From Novosphingobium flavum (GTDB lineage: Bacteria; Pseudomonadota; Alphaproteobacteria; Sphingomonadales; Sphingomonadaceae): DNA of 64,000 nt. Below are positions 8,261 through 16,695 of this stretch, in pieces (the first letter of the stretch is position 1; the number at the start of each line of letters is the position of its first letter). Below the pieces are notes generated by a model that worked only from the letters and a program-made list of their open reading frames with translations, searched no databases and was not told where the DNA came from. Position numbers and translations under genes: made by a program. The DNA lies in NCBI RefSeq assembly GCF_014230315.1, contig NZ_JACLAW010000007.1:176001-240000 (forward strand), given 5' to 3'.

Positions 8261-9286
8261 TCAGAGGCCGCGCGACTTGAGCAGGGCGTCGAGGCGCGGA
8301 TAGACGCGGCGGGCATTGCCCTCGAAGATCGCCTTGCGGTCCTCGTCGGTCAGCGCTTCGCACTGGTCGACATAGCGCTTGGTGTCGTCGAAGTAGTGGC
8401 CGGTGCAGGGGTCCTTGCCGCGCACGGCGCCGATCATTTCCGAACCGAACAGCACGTTGCTGGTCGGCACGACCTTGGTCAGCAGTTCGACGCCCGGGTG
8501 GTGGTACACGCAGGTGTCGAAGAACACGTTGTCGAGCAGGCCTTCGAGCGGACGGTTCATCATCTCGAGGCTCATGCCGCGATAACGGCCCCAGTGGTAG
8601 GGCACCGCGCCGCCGCCGTGCGGGATGACCAGGCGCAGGGTCGGGAAATCCTCGAACAGGCTGGACTGCAGGATCTGCATGAACACCGAGGTGTCGGCAT
8701 TGATGTAGTGCGCGCCGGTGCCATGGAAGTTCGGGTTGCACGAGGCCGCCACGTGAACCATCGCCGGAACGTCCAGTTCGCACAGCGCTTCGAACAGCGG
8801 GTACCATTCCTTGTCGGTGAAGGGCTTGCCGGTCCAGTAGCCGCCGGTCGGGTCCGGGTTCACGTTGACGCCGACGAAGCCGAGTTCGTTGACCATGCGC
8901 TTCAGTTCGGGGACCGAGTTCTTCGGCGGGGCATAGGGGCTCTGCGGCAGCATGCCGACCGGCACGAAGTTGTCCGGGTAGATGTCGCAGACGCGGCGGA
9001 CGAGGTCGTTGCTGATCGTCGCCCATTCGAGGCTGGTGCGCTCGTTGCCGAGGTGGTGGCTCATCAGGCCTGCGATCGGCGAGAACAGGGTGAGGTCGCC
9101 GCCGCGCTCCTGCTGCAGCTTGAGCTGGCCGTTGCCGACGCCCTCGCGGATGTCGTCGTCGGTTACGATGCAGTCCTTGACGGACGGGGCATTGGCTTCG
9201 TCATTGGCCGCGGCGACCTGGCGGTTGCGCCAGTCGCGGAACGAGGCCGGAACGGTCGTGAAATGGCCGTGGCAGTCGATGATCAT
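8261..9286 (-). CDS. ligJ: 4-oxalomesaconate hydratase (LigJ-like)
   Basis: A 341-aa amidohydrolase-superfamily protein that matches LigJ of Sphingobium SYK-6 closely in length and many blocks as I recall that sequence. Metal and catalytic positions are visible: H6 and H8 in DCHGH, H178 in AMVHV, the CNPNFHGTGAHYINADT block, and E283 in GSEMIGAVRG. LigJ adds water to 4-oxalomesaconate to give 4-carboxy-4-hydroxy-2-oxoadipate, a late step of protocatechuate or gallate 4,5-cleavage. The related C-C hydrolase LigY lacks several of these blocks. This is the strongest clue that the cluster feeds a 4,5-cleavage type pathway. Confidence 0.85.
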   Translation of the reverse strand: MIIDCHGHFTTVPASFRDWRNRQVAAANDEANAPSVKDCIVTDDDIREGVGNGQLKLQQERGGDLTLFSPIAGLMSHHLGNERTSLEWATISNDLVRRVCDIYPDNFVPVGMLPQSPYAPPKNSVPELKRMVNELGFVGVNVNPDPTGGYWTGKPFTDKEWYPLFEALCELDVPAMVHVAASCNPNFHGTGAHYINADTSVFMQILQSSLFEDFPTLRLVIPHGGGAVPYHWGRYRGMSLEMMNRPLEGLLDNVFFDTCVYHHPGVELLTKVVPTSNVLFGSEMIGAVRGKDPCTGHYFDDTKRYVDQCEALTDEDRKAIFEGNARRVYPRLDALLKSRGL

Positions 9287-9387
9287 GGGAATTCCCCGGT
9301 TGATAAACGTAGAAAGAAGCCCGGAAGGGCGCGGCGCGCCGCAACCCTCCGGGCCGCTGGGTGGCGCCCTGGGGCGCCGTCAGGCGA

Positions 9388-10374
9388 TCAGGCGAACGAA
9401 GGCGCCTTGAGCGGGTCGACGAACAGTTCGTCCATGGTCATCCGGCTGGGGATGAGGCCCTGGTCGTAGGCGGTCTTTTCGAGGGCTTCGATCGTGGCGC
9501 GGTTTTCCTCGATGCCGTAGGGCAGCGGGTCCGGCCCGACGATCTCGGTCAGCGCCTTGTACTTCTTGGCCACGCCGCTGCTGTCCTCGCCCGAGTGCAT
9601 CTTCTCGAGCCACTGGTCCTTCGCCTTGGTGAAGGCATCGTTGAGCGACTTGGCGATCCACGGGTGCTGCTCCAGCACCGAGTCCTTGACCACGATCGTG
9701 CCGTGCATCGGATAGACCTTGGTGCGGGCGTAGTATTCGGCTTCCAGTTCGACCGCGTTGGGGAAGAGGTCGGGATAATTGGTCTCGACTTCCTGCCAGC
9801 CGCCGGTCGGCGCGCCAGTACGGCCGATCCCGGCCGCGCCGTCGAACCCGGCAATGATGTCGCCGCGGGCCATCATGTCGGCCAGGCTGTCACCGGCCGG
9901 CACGTGCTTGACGTTGGCGGGGAGCTGCAGTTCCTGCACGTGCTCCTCGTCGTCCACCCACCAGGTGATCTTGTTGTTGTCGACGCCGAATTCGTCGATC
10001 AGCACCTGACGGGTCCACACCCCGGTGGTCACCGAGTAGGCGCGCACGCCGCACTGCTTGCCTTCGAGGTCCTTGGGGCTGGTGATCCCGGCATCCGGGC
10101 GGACCAGCAGGCCCGAGTGGTGGAAGCGGCGCACGACGAAGATCGGCAGGGCCTTGAACGGCTTACCGTAGGCGCGGGCGATGATGTAGGTGGTTGGCGC
10201 GATCTCGCAGACGTCGAATTCCAGATCGCGGACCATGCGGCGGAACGCGCCGATCTGCGGCTTGGTGACAATGAATTCGGGCTCGACGCCCTCGATCTCG
10301 ATTTCGCCCGAACGGATGGCCGCGGTGTGCGGATGTTCCGTCGAGATGGCGATCTTGAGCGGTACCTTCGACAA
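9388..10374 (-). CDS. 4,5-dihydroxyphthalate decarboxylase-like protein (first copy)
   Basis: A 328-aa protein if it starts at the TTG at 10374, which has a GGGAGA ribosome site six bases upstream; the next upstream ATG (10425) lacks one. The PBP2-type fold and segments such as FDVCEIAPTTYIIARA and KQCGVRAYSVTTGVWTRQ match the 4,5-dihydroxyphthalate decarboxylase family. No signal peptide is present. It opens the minus-strand cluster and faces the tandem-HTH LysR gene. It shares the layout of the protein at 162-1058 but is clearly diverged, so the two probably act on different substrates. Confidence 0.65.
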   Translation of the reverse strand: MSKVPLKIAISTEHPHTAAIRSGEIEIEGVEPEFIVTKPQIGAFRRMVRDLEFDVCEIAPTTYIIARAYGKPFKALPIFVVRRFHHSGLLVRPDAGITSPKDLEGKQCGVRAYSVTTGVWTRQVLIDEFGVDNNKITWWVDDEEHVQELQLPANVKHVPAGDSLADMMARGDIIAGFDGAAGIGRTGAPTGGWQEVETNYPDLFPNAVELEAEYYARTKVYPMHGTIVVKDSVLEQHPWIAKSLNDAFTKAKDQWLEKMHSGEDSSGVAKKYKALTEIVGPDPLPYGIEENRATIEALEKTAYDQGLIPSRMTMDELFVDPLKAPSFA

Positions 10375-10515
10375 GACAATTCTCCCGTGAAAAACGTGGC
10401 GCCTGCCTTCGCCAAGCCCATGCATGTGTCAACGCGCCCGAACGCGCAACCAAAGGCCCCGGACGGGTTTTCAATCAAGCCTTCCCGCGTCGGGCAGCCG
10501 CTGCCGTGCGGCGGC

Positions 10516-10537
10516 TTGTCGCGAAGCTGATACAAAA
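10516..10537. promoter_or_regulatory. Candidate operator half-site of the TTGTCGCG type
   Basis: TTGTCGCGAAGCTG followed by ATACAA lies between the divergent decarboxylase-like and LysR genes. It shares TTGTCGCGAA with a perfect dyad upstream of the LigM-like gene (34245-34265). The right arm is weak, so this is a candidate only. The position suits autoregulation by the adjacent LysR protein. Confidence 0.4.
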
Positions 10538-10594
10538 CGACTTTTGAATATGTATAAGCAACGTGCTATCGCCCCGCGCTCAGGGAGCGGTTCA

Positions 10595-11851
10595 ATGCAC
10601 GAGAAAAGCGATCAAATTCAGATTGAGGCGATCAGTTTCAAGCAGCTCAAACTGTTCGAATCGATCGGCCGGCTGAACTCTGTCCGGCGGGCCTCGGAGG
10701 ACTGTAATTTATCACAGCCGGCAGTGACCCAGGCCCTCGCCAAGTTCGAGGCGCTGGTCGGTGCCCGGCTGGTCGAGCGGCGCGCCTCGGGCTCCTATCT
10801 CAATCCCGCCGGCGAGCTGCTTTACCGCCGCGTTGCCCGTTTCACCGAGCGGCTCGAGTCGGCCCTGTTCCAGTTCGGCGTCGAAGGGGCGATGCCCGGT
10901 GCCAAGATCGTCGCCAATCGCCTGCTCCGCTCGCAGGTCCGCGCGCTGATCGCGATCGTCGACCTCGGCTCGTTCCAGGCCGCAGCCGATGCGCTGGGCC
11001 TGTCGCTCGCCACGCTCCAGCGCGCCGCGCGCGATCTCGAAGGCAATCTGCGCAAGTCCCTGTTCTACCGCACCGCTGCCGGCGCCTTGCCGACGATCGA
11101 GGCGATCCAGCTTGGCCAGCAGCTCAAGCTGTGCCTGCAGGAGATCGAATGGGGCGTGCAGGAGCTGCACGAGGCCCTTGGGGATGGTGCCGCGCAGATC
11201 ACGGTGGGGGCCATGCCGCTGGGCGGCAATGTCCTGCTGGCATCGGTGCTGGACCGGTTCCTGAGGCAGGAGCCGCGAGTGCAGGTGGTGGTGCGCAACG
11301 AAGGCGCGTTTGAACTGATCCGGCGACTGGGTGTGGGCGATGTCGACCTCGTGGTCGGCTTGTTGCCGGGCAAGGTCGAACCGGGGCTGACCCGCACGCC
11401 GCTGGCCTCCACGCCCTATTCGATCGTCGCGCGCGAGGGTCATCCGCTGCTTTCGCGCAGCGCGATCACGCTGGACGACCTGGCCGATCACGAGTGGCTG
11501 GTGGGGGGGCCGGGATCGAGCCGCCGCGCCTGTTTCGACCAGCTCTTCGCCGGCCATCGCCCCGCCTGGGCGCCGGTCGCGACCTCGGCCCTGCCGGTGA
11601 TCCGCCACCTGATCGAACGCAGCGACCGGCTGACGCTGATGACCTCGTACGAGATCGCGCAGGAACCGCCGGGGCTTGCCCGGCTGGACTATGGGCCGAT
11701 CCGCCCCACGCCCGAAATCGGCGTCACCATGCGTGATGACTGGCTGCCGACCCGCGCGCACGCCGCATTCCTGGACCTGCTGCGCGAGACGGTGTGCAAC
11801 GAAATGCCCGGCCTTCTGCCGATGCAGGAGCAGTCGCGCCGGGCCGCCTGA
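10595..11851 (+). CDS. LysR-family regulator with two winged-helix domains
   Basis: A 418-aa regulator started at the ATG at 10595, which is preceded by AGGGAG; an upstream ATG at 10550 has no ribosome site. Ordinary LysR proteins are about 300 aa. Here one LysR-type HTH spans about residues 14-75 (FKQLKLFESIG, LSQPAVTQALAKFE) and a second, degenerate one about 110-172 (VRALIAIVDLGSFQAAADALG, LSLATLQRAARDLE), followed by the effector domain from about residue 200. It is divergent from the ring-cleavage operon and probably controls it. The effector is unknown; a pathway intermediate would be typical of the family. Confidence 0.85.
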   Translation: MHEKSDQIQIEAISFKQLKLFESIGRLNSVRRASEDCNLSQPAVTQALAKFEALVGARLVERRASGSYLNPAGELLYRRVARFTERLESALFQFGVEGAMPGAKIVANRLLRSQVRALIAIVDLGSFQAAADALGLSLATLQRAARDLEGNLRKSLFYRTAAGALPTIEAIQLGQQLKLCLQEIEWGVQELHEALGDGAAQITVGAMPLGGNVLLASVLDRFLRQEPRVQVVVRNEGAFELIRRLGVGDVDLVVGLLPGKVEPGLTRTPLASTPYSIVAREGHPLLSRSAITLDDLADHEWLVGGPGSSRRACFDQLFAGHRPAWAPVATSALPVIRHLIERSDRLTLMTSYEIAQEPPGLARLDYGPIRPTPEIGVTMRDDWLPTRAHAAFLDLLRETVCNEMPGLLPMQEQSRRAA

Positions 11852-11872
11852 GCCCACTTCCATTTCAACCTG

Positions 11873-11904
11873 CCCGGGGCGGCGGCGCTGGCCGGCGCCC
11901 CGGG
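11873..11904. terminator. GC hairpin between convergent genes
   Basis: CCCGGGGCG (11873-11881) can pair with CGCCCCGGG (11896-11904) in the short gap between the convergent LysR and aldehyde dehydrogenase genes. There is no clear T-tract in either direction, so terminator function is uncertain. Confidence 0.35.
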
Positions 11905-11914
11905 AGGCCTATTA

Positions 11915-13468
11915 TCAATCGAAGGCGCGGCGCGGCAGGCCGAGCGGGTTGGCTTCCTTGAGCGGCGCCGGCAGCAGCGTATCGGGCACGGCCTGGTAGC
12001 AGACCGGGCGCAGGAAGCGCTCGATCGCCATGGCCCCGACCGAAGTCGTGCGCGGATCGCTGGTGGCGGGGAAGGGCCCGCCATGGACCATCGAGCGGCA
12101 GACCTCGACCCCGGTCGGCCAGCCGTTGAACAGGATGCGCCCGGCCTTGCGCTCGAGCAGCGGCATCAGCGGGGCGAGGCTGGCATGGTCGCTCTCGACC
12201 GCGTGGATAGTGGCGGTGAGCTGGCCTTCCATGTCGGCGATCGCCGCGGTCAGTTCGGCCATGTCGGCACAGCGCACGACCAGCGAGCTCGGCCCGAACA
12301 CTTCGTGCGAGAGGGCCGGGTCGGCCATCAGGCTGGCCGCGTCGGTGGCGAACAGGCGTGCCCCGGCGGTGCGCTCCCCGGAGGGCTGGCCCTGGGCCAC
12401 CTCGGTAACGCTGCCCGCCCCGGCGAGCTTGGCGCTGCCGCCTTCGTAAGCGCTCAGGATGCCGCTGGTCAGCATTACCTGCGGGGCAACATTGCCCATC
12501 GCCTCGGCGGCGGCTGCCTCGAAGCCGTCGACGTCGCTGCCGGCAAGGGCGAAGACCATGCCGGGATTGGTGCAGAACTGGCCCGCGAACAGCGAGAGCG
12601 AGGCGACATAGCCCTTGGCCAGCCCCTCCGCATTGGCGGCCAGCGCGCCCGGCATCAGGATCACAGGGTTGACGCTCGACATCTCGGCATAGACCGGGAT
12701 CGGCTCGGGCCGAGCCGCGGCCGCGGCCATCAGTGCCGTGCCGCCGCCGCGCGAGCCGGTGAAGCCCACCGCGCGGATCGCCGGGTGGCGGACCAGCGCG
12801 GTGCCGATCTCGTTGCCCGGGCCATAGACCAGCGAGAACACGCCCTCGGGCAGGCCGCACTTGGCGACCGCTTCCTGGATCGCTTCGCCGGCCAGCAGCG
12901 AAGTGCCGGGGTGGGCCTGGTGGGCCTTGACCACGACCGGGCAGCCGGCGGCCAGCGCCGAAGCGGTGTCTCCGCCTGCGACCGAGAAGGCGAGCGGGAA
13001 GTTCGAAGCGCCGAACACGGCGACCGGCCCAACCGCGATGCGGCGGGCGCGCAGGTCGGGGCGGGGCAGGGGTTCGCGCTGGGGCAGGGCCTTGTCGATC
13101 ACGACATCGGCCCAGTCGCCCTCGCGCACGACCTGCGCGAACATGCGCAGCTGGCCCGTGGTGCGGCCCAGTTCGCCATTGAGGCGCACGGCGGGCAGGC
13201 CGCTTTCGGCCATGCAGCGTTCGACGATCGCCTCGCGGCGCGCTTCCAGCGCCTCGGCAATGGCCTCAAGGAAGGCGGCGCGCGCGGCCGGCGCGGTTTC
13301 GCGATAGGTATCGAAGGCCGCATCGGCGAGGCGGCATGCCGTCTCGAGATCCTCGGCCGTGGTGACCGGGAAATCGCCCGCGAGCTCTGCCCCGGTCGCG
13401 GCGTCGAGGCCGCGGAACGCCTTGCCACCGGTTACCCGCCGGGCACCGATCAGATAGGCACCTTCCAT
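11915..13468 (-). CDS. Aldehyde dehydrogenase, 2-oxoglutarate semialdehyde dehydrogenase-like
   Basis: A 517-aa NAD(P)-dependent aldehyde dehydrogenase starting at MEGAYLIGARR behind an AAAGGGA site. Catalytic residues are N156 in GASNFP, E262 in YAEMSSVNP and C299 in AGQFCTNPG. The E-M-S-S-x-N-P block and the Q-F-C-T-x-P-G block are typical of the 2,5-dioxovalerate (ketoglutarate semialdehyde) dehydrogenase branch. That enzyme ends several sugar-acid and hydroxyproline routes. Next to an aromatic cluster it may oxidise an aldehyde or semialdehyde made by the aldolase or ThDP enzyme, which is inference. Confidence 0.8.
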   Translation of the reverse strand: MEGAYLIGARRVTGGKAFRGLDAATGAELAGDFPVTTAEDLETACRLADAAFDTYRETAPAARAAFLEAIAEALEARREAIVERCMAESGLPAVRLNGELGRTTGQLRMFAQVVREGDWADVVIDKALPQREPLPRPDLRARRIAVGPVAVFGASNFPLAFSVAGGDTASALAAGCPVVVKAHQAHPGTSLLAGEAIQEAVAKCGLPEGVFSLVYGPGNEIGTALVRHPAIRAVGFTGSRGGGTALMAAAAARPEPIPVYAEMSSVNPVILMPGALAANAEGLAKGYVASLSLFAGQFCTNPGMVFALAGSDVDGFEAAAAEAMGNVAPQVMLTSGILSAYEGGSAKLAGAGSVTEVAQGQPSGERTAGARLFATDAASLMADPALSHEVFGPSSLVVRCADMAELTAAIADMEGQLTATIHAVESDHASLAPLMPLLERKAGRILFNGWPTGVEVCRSMVHGGPFPATSDPRTTSVGAMAIERFLRPVCYQAVPDTLLPAPLKEANPLGLPRRAFD

Positions 13469-13800
13469 TTTGAAATCCCTTTCGTTGGCCGACCGCAAGC
13501 AGCGCGCCCGGCAAGCCCATGATTTACACGCGCGCGCTATGCGCAAGGGCTGCTAGCAGGCCTCATTGGTAGTTGGCCAATGCAGATAGGAAATCGGTCG
13601 TTCGGCGCAAGGGTCGGTCCATCCGGCCCGCGGCAGCGGCGGCCACGAAGACGGCTTATTTATACCCGGCAATCGCGATTTGATAGAGCGTGCCGCCTTG
13701 AGCTATGGTTTAGGCGCGCAGGGGCGTCTCAAGACATCAAGAACGCGCCCCGTCGCAAACGAATGCCGCCAAAAGAGCGGCGCAAACAGGGAGGACGTTA
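13469..13800. promoter_or_regulatory. Divergent promoter region with a CATTGG/CCAATG dyad
   Basis: A 332-bp gap separates the aldehyde dehydrogenase and the TonB receptor, transcribed away from each other. It contains the inverted repeat CATTGG-N7-CCAATG at 13564-13582, which includes a T-N11-A pattern (T67 to A79) as in LysR-type boxes. No small gene is evident. The receptor has GGGAGGACG just before its GTG start. Confidence 0.45.
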
Positions 13801-16689
13801 GTGTCCCAGAAAAACTATATCTTCTCGTTGCTTTCGGGTGCGTCGCTGTTCGCCTGCCCGATGGTTGCCCACGCCCAGGCTGCCGCTGAAGCTGCCCCGA
13901 GCGAAGACATCGTCGTGACCGGTTCGCGCACGACCAAGAACGGCAATGACAGCCCCACCCCGGTTACCGTGGTGAGCAAGGACATGCTGACCGACGTGCG
14001 GCCGACCAGCATCACCGAATCGCTGAACGTCCTGCCGGTCTTCTCCGGTTCGCGGGGGCAGACCACCAACCCGTCGGCCACTGGCGGCGTCGGCGGCGGC
14101 AACGGCAACGCGGCCCAGCTCAATCTGCGCAACGTCGGCGCCACCCGCACCTTGGTGCTGATGGATGGCCGCCGCGTTCCGCCTTCGTCGTTCACCAACA
14201 TCGTCGATGCCGACGTCATTCCGCAGATGCTGATCGAGCGCGTGGATACCGTCACCGGCGGCGTCTCGGCGGTTTACGGTTCCGATGCCGTCTCGGGCGT
14301 CGTCAACTTCATCACCAACAAGAACTTCAACGGCGTGAAGGCCACGGCATCGGCCGGCATTTCGCAATACGGCGATGGCCGCCAGGTTAATCTCGGCATC
14401 GCGGCCGGAACCAAGATTGGCGATCGCGGCCACTTCGAAATGAGCTACGAGTTCCGCGACGATACCGGCGTTCTGCGCCGTTCGGATCGTAGCTGGTTCA
14501 CTCGTCCGACCGTGGTCGCCTCGGTGGTGGGCTCGACCGCCGCTGCCGGTTCCGCCGCGAACCCGTGGACGCTGATCGAGAACACCACTCTGGCCAACTT
14601 CCCCTTCGGCGGACGGATCATCGGCTGCGGTACGGCCTGCGGCCTTGCCGGTCAGTATTTCGCCACCGACGGTACGCTGAGCGCCTTTGCCAATGGTACG
14701 GCCACCGGCACCAGCGGTATCCAGAGCGGCGGCGCGGGCGGCTACGCCGACAACTCGCTGAAGTCGGCCCAGCGTACGCACCAGGCCTTCGCCCGGTTCG
14801 ACTACGAACTGAGCGATGCGGTCAAGTTCTGGGCAATCGGCAGCTACAACTACAAGCGCAACTCGTTCTTTGCTGACGACATCCAGCTTTCGGCTGTCAC
14901 GATGAATCGGGCCAATGCCTTCCTTCTGCCGGCCTACCAGTCGCAGATGACGGCATCGACCTTTACCTTCAGCCGCACCCTGGCCCAGGCTGAGCGGTTC
15001 AACGGTATTCCCGTGACCACCCAGTACATGTTCGCCGGAGGCCTGACCGGCAAGGTCGCGGAATGGGACTGGAACGTCGCCTACACGCGCGGCACCTCGA
15101 AGCTCGAGACCCTGCTGCGTAACAACGTGAACAACCAGAAGCTGGCTGCCTCGCTCGACTCGGTCCTCGTCGGCTCGACCCCGACCTGCTATGCCGCCAC
15201 CCAGTCGGCCACCGCCGCGGCCTATGCCGACTGCAAGCCGCTCAACGTGTTCGGACCGACCTCGTCGAGCGCCGCCGCGCTCGACTACATCCTTGACGAT
15301 ACCAACTATGTCGCCTGGACCCGCCAGCACGACGTGACCGCCGACATCAGCGGCTCGCCGTTCGACACTTGGGCCGGCCCGGTCAACGTCGCGCTCTCGG
15401 GCGAATGGCGCTTCCAGGACTTCCGCTCGCAAAGCGAGGCGACGCCGACCCAGTATGCGGTCTGCCCGCCGACCAGCACCGGCGGCGTTCTGAACTGCAC
15501 GCCCTTCAATCCCGCGACCGGTGCTGGCACGATCCTCTATCGCCAGACCTTCCCGGCGAGCCCGAAGATTTCGCAGAGCGTGTGGGAAGTGGCGGCCGAA
15601 GCTACTGTGCCGCTGCTGCGCGACGTGCCGCTGATCCAGTCGTTCGACGTCAACGGCGCGGTCCGCTACACCAAGTACAACACGGTCGGCGAATATTGGA
15701 CCTGGAAGCTCGGTGCCGACTGGAAGGTCACCGACGACCTGCGCTTCCGCGGCACGCTGTCGCGCGACATCCGGGCGCCCACGCTGAACGACCTGTTCGC
15801 GCCGACCTCGGTGGTGATCGTCAACAACAACGATCTCAAGGCTGGGTCGCCGGTGCCGGCACCCGGTCAGCTGCCCTCGGTCAACCAGTCGAACCCCAAT
15901 CTGACGGCGGAAATCGGCAATACGCTGACGGCCGGCGCGGTCTACAAGCCGAGCTTCGCTCCCGGTTTCAGCTTTGCGGTCGACTACTACCGGATCAAGA
16001 TCAAGAACGCGATCACCACGGTCCAGGGGTTCCAGCAGCCCATCCAGCAGGGCTGCTATGACCAGGGGATCCAGCTCTATTGCGACCTGATCGTGCGCAA
16101 TTCGTCCGGTGCGGTCACGTCGTGGTTGGTCCGTCCGGTCAACCTCTCGGTGGTCGAAACCTACGGATTCGACTTCGAGGCGAACTATGCCGGTCAGCTT
16201 GGCGGACGTCCGCTGATGCTGCGCGCTCTGGCTGCCTGGCAGCCGCACATCCGCTACATCCAGCCCGGCACGACGACTCTGGATCAGGGCGGCGTGGCCT
16301 TCGGCCCGACCGGTCTGATCGCGAGCCCGTCGTGGCGCGTGACGGGGATCATGAGCTATCAGGTTACTGACGGCTTCAAGTTCGACGTCATGTACCGCTG
16401 GCGCAACAAGCTGAAGATCAGCGGCAATCCGACCGACAATTTCGTCGCCGGGCAGGGGACGATGCCGGCCTATGGCCAGGCCTCGCTCAACCTGTCGTGG
16501 AAGGTCCCAGATGGCCGTCTCGTCGAGCAGAGCGAGTTCTTCATCAACATCCAGAACCTGTTCAACGTCAATCCGCCGATCGGAAACCAGACCAACACCG
16601 GCACCGGTGCGGGCGGCTTCGGCGGCTTCGCGGTGGGCGACGATCCGATCGGCCGCTATTTCACCGCTGGCGTGCGCGTGAAGTTCTGA
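13801..16689 (+). CDS. TonB-dependent outer-membrane receptor
   Basis: A 962-aa receptor with a GTG start behind GGGAGG. The signal peptide runs to about residue 26 (ends AHAQA), then a TonB-box-like EDIVVTGSR, a plug domain with the GGVSAVYGSDAVSGVVNF block, and a long beta-barrel ending in AGVRVKF with the expected C-terminal Phe. It imports a scarce or bulky ligand across the outer membrane using TonB energy. Six bases separate it from a secreted carboxylesterase, so the ligand may be an ester or other bulky aromatic rather than a siderophore. Confidence 0.9.
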   Translation: MSQKNYIFSLLSGASLFACPMVAHAQAAAEAAPSEDIVVTGSRTTKNGNDSPTPVTVVSKDMLTDVRPTSITESLNVLPVFSGSRGQTTNPSATGGVGGGNGNAAQLNLRNVGATRTLVLMDGRRVPPSSFTNIVDADVIPQMLIERVDTVTGGVSAVYGSDAVSGVVNFITNKNFNGVKATASAGISQYGDGRQVNLGIAAGTKIGDRGHFEMSYEFRDDTGVLRRSDRSWFTRPTVVASVVGSTAAAGSAANPWTLIENTTLANFPFGGRIIGCGTACGLAGQYFATDGTLSAFANGTATGTSGIQSGGAGGYADNSLKSAQRTHQAFARFDYELSDAVKFWAIGSYNYKRNSFFADDIQLSAVTMNRANAFLLPAYQSQMTASTFTFSRTLAQAERFNGIPVTTQYMFAGGLTGKVAEWDWNVAYTRGTSKLETLLRNNVNNQKLAASLDSVLVGSTPTCYAATQSATAAAYADCKPLNVFGPTSSSAAALDYILDDTNYVAWTRQHDVTADISGSPFDTWAGPVNVALSGEWRFQDFRSQSEATPTQYAVCPPTSTGGVLNCTPFNPATGAGTILYRQTFPASPKISQSVWEVAAEATVPLLRDVPLIQSFDVNGAVRYTKYNTVGEYWTWKLGADWKVTDDLRFRGTLSRDIRAPTLNDLFAPTSVVIVNNNDLKAGSPVPAPGQLPSVNQSNPNLTAEIGNTLTAGAVYKPSFAPGFSFAVDYYRIKIKNAITTVQGFQQPIQQGCYDQGIQLYCDLIVRNSSGAVTSWLVRPVNLSVVETYGFDFEANYAGQLGGRPLMLRALAAWQPHIRYIQPGTTTLDQGGVAFGPTGLIASPSWRVTGIMSYQVTDGFKFDVMYRWRNKLKISGNPTDNFVAGQGTMPAYGQASLNLSWKVPDGRLVEQSEFFINIQNLFNVNPPIGNQTNTGTGAGGFGGFAVGDDPIGRYFTAGVRVKF

Positions 16690-16695
16690 CCTGAC

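Noticed and set aside
9287..9387. Possible promoter or terminator between the first decarboxylase-like gene and ligJ
   Set aside because: A GC-rich imperfect hairpin is present, but there is no T-tract and no clear promoter; the operon may simply continue through it.
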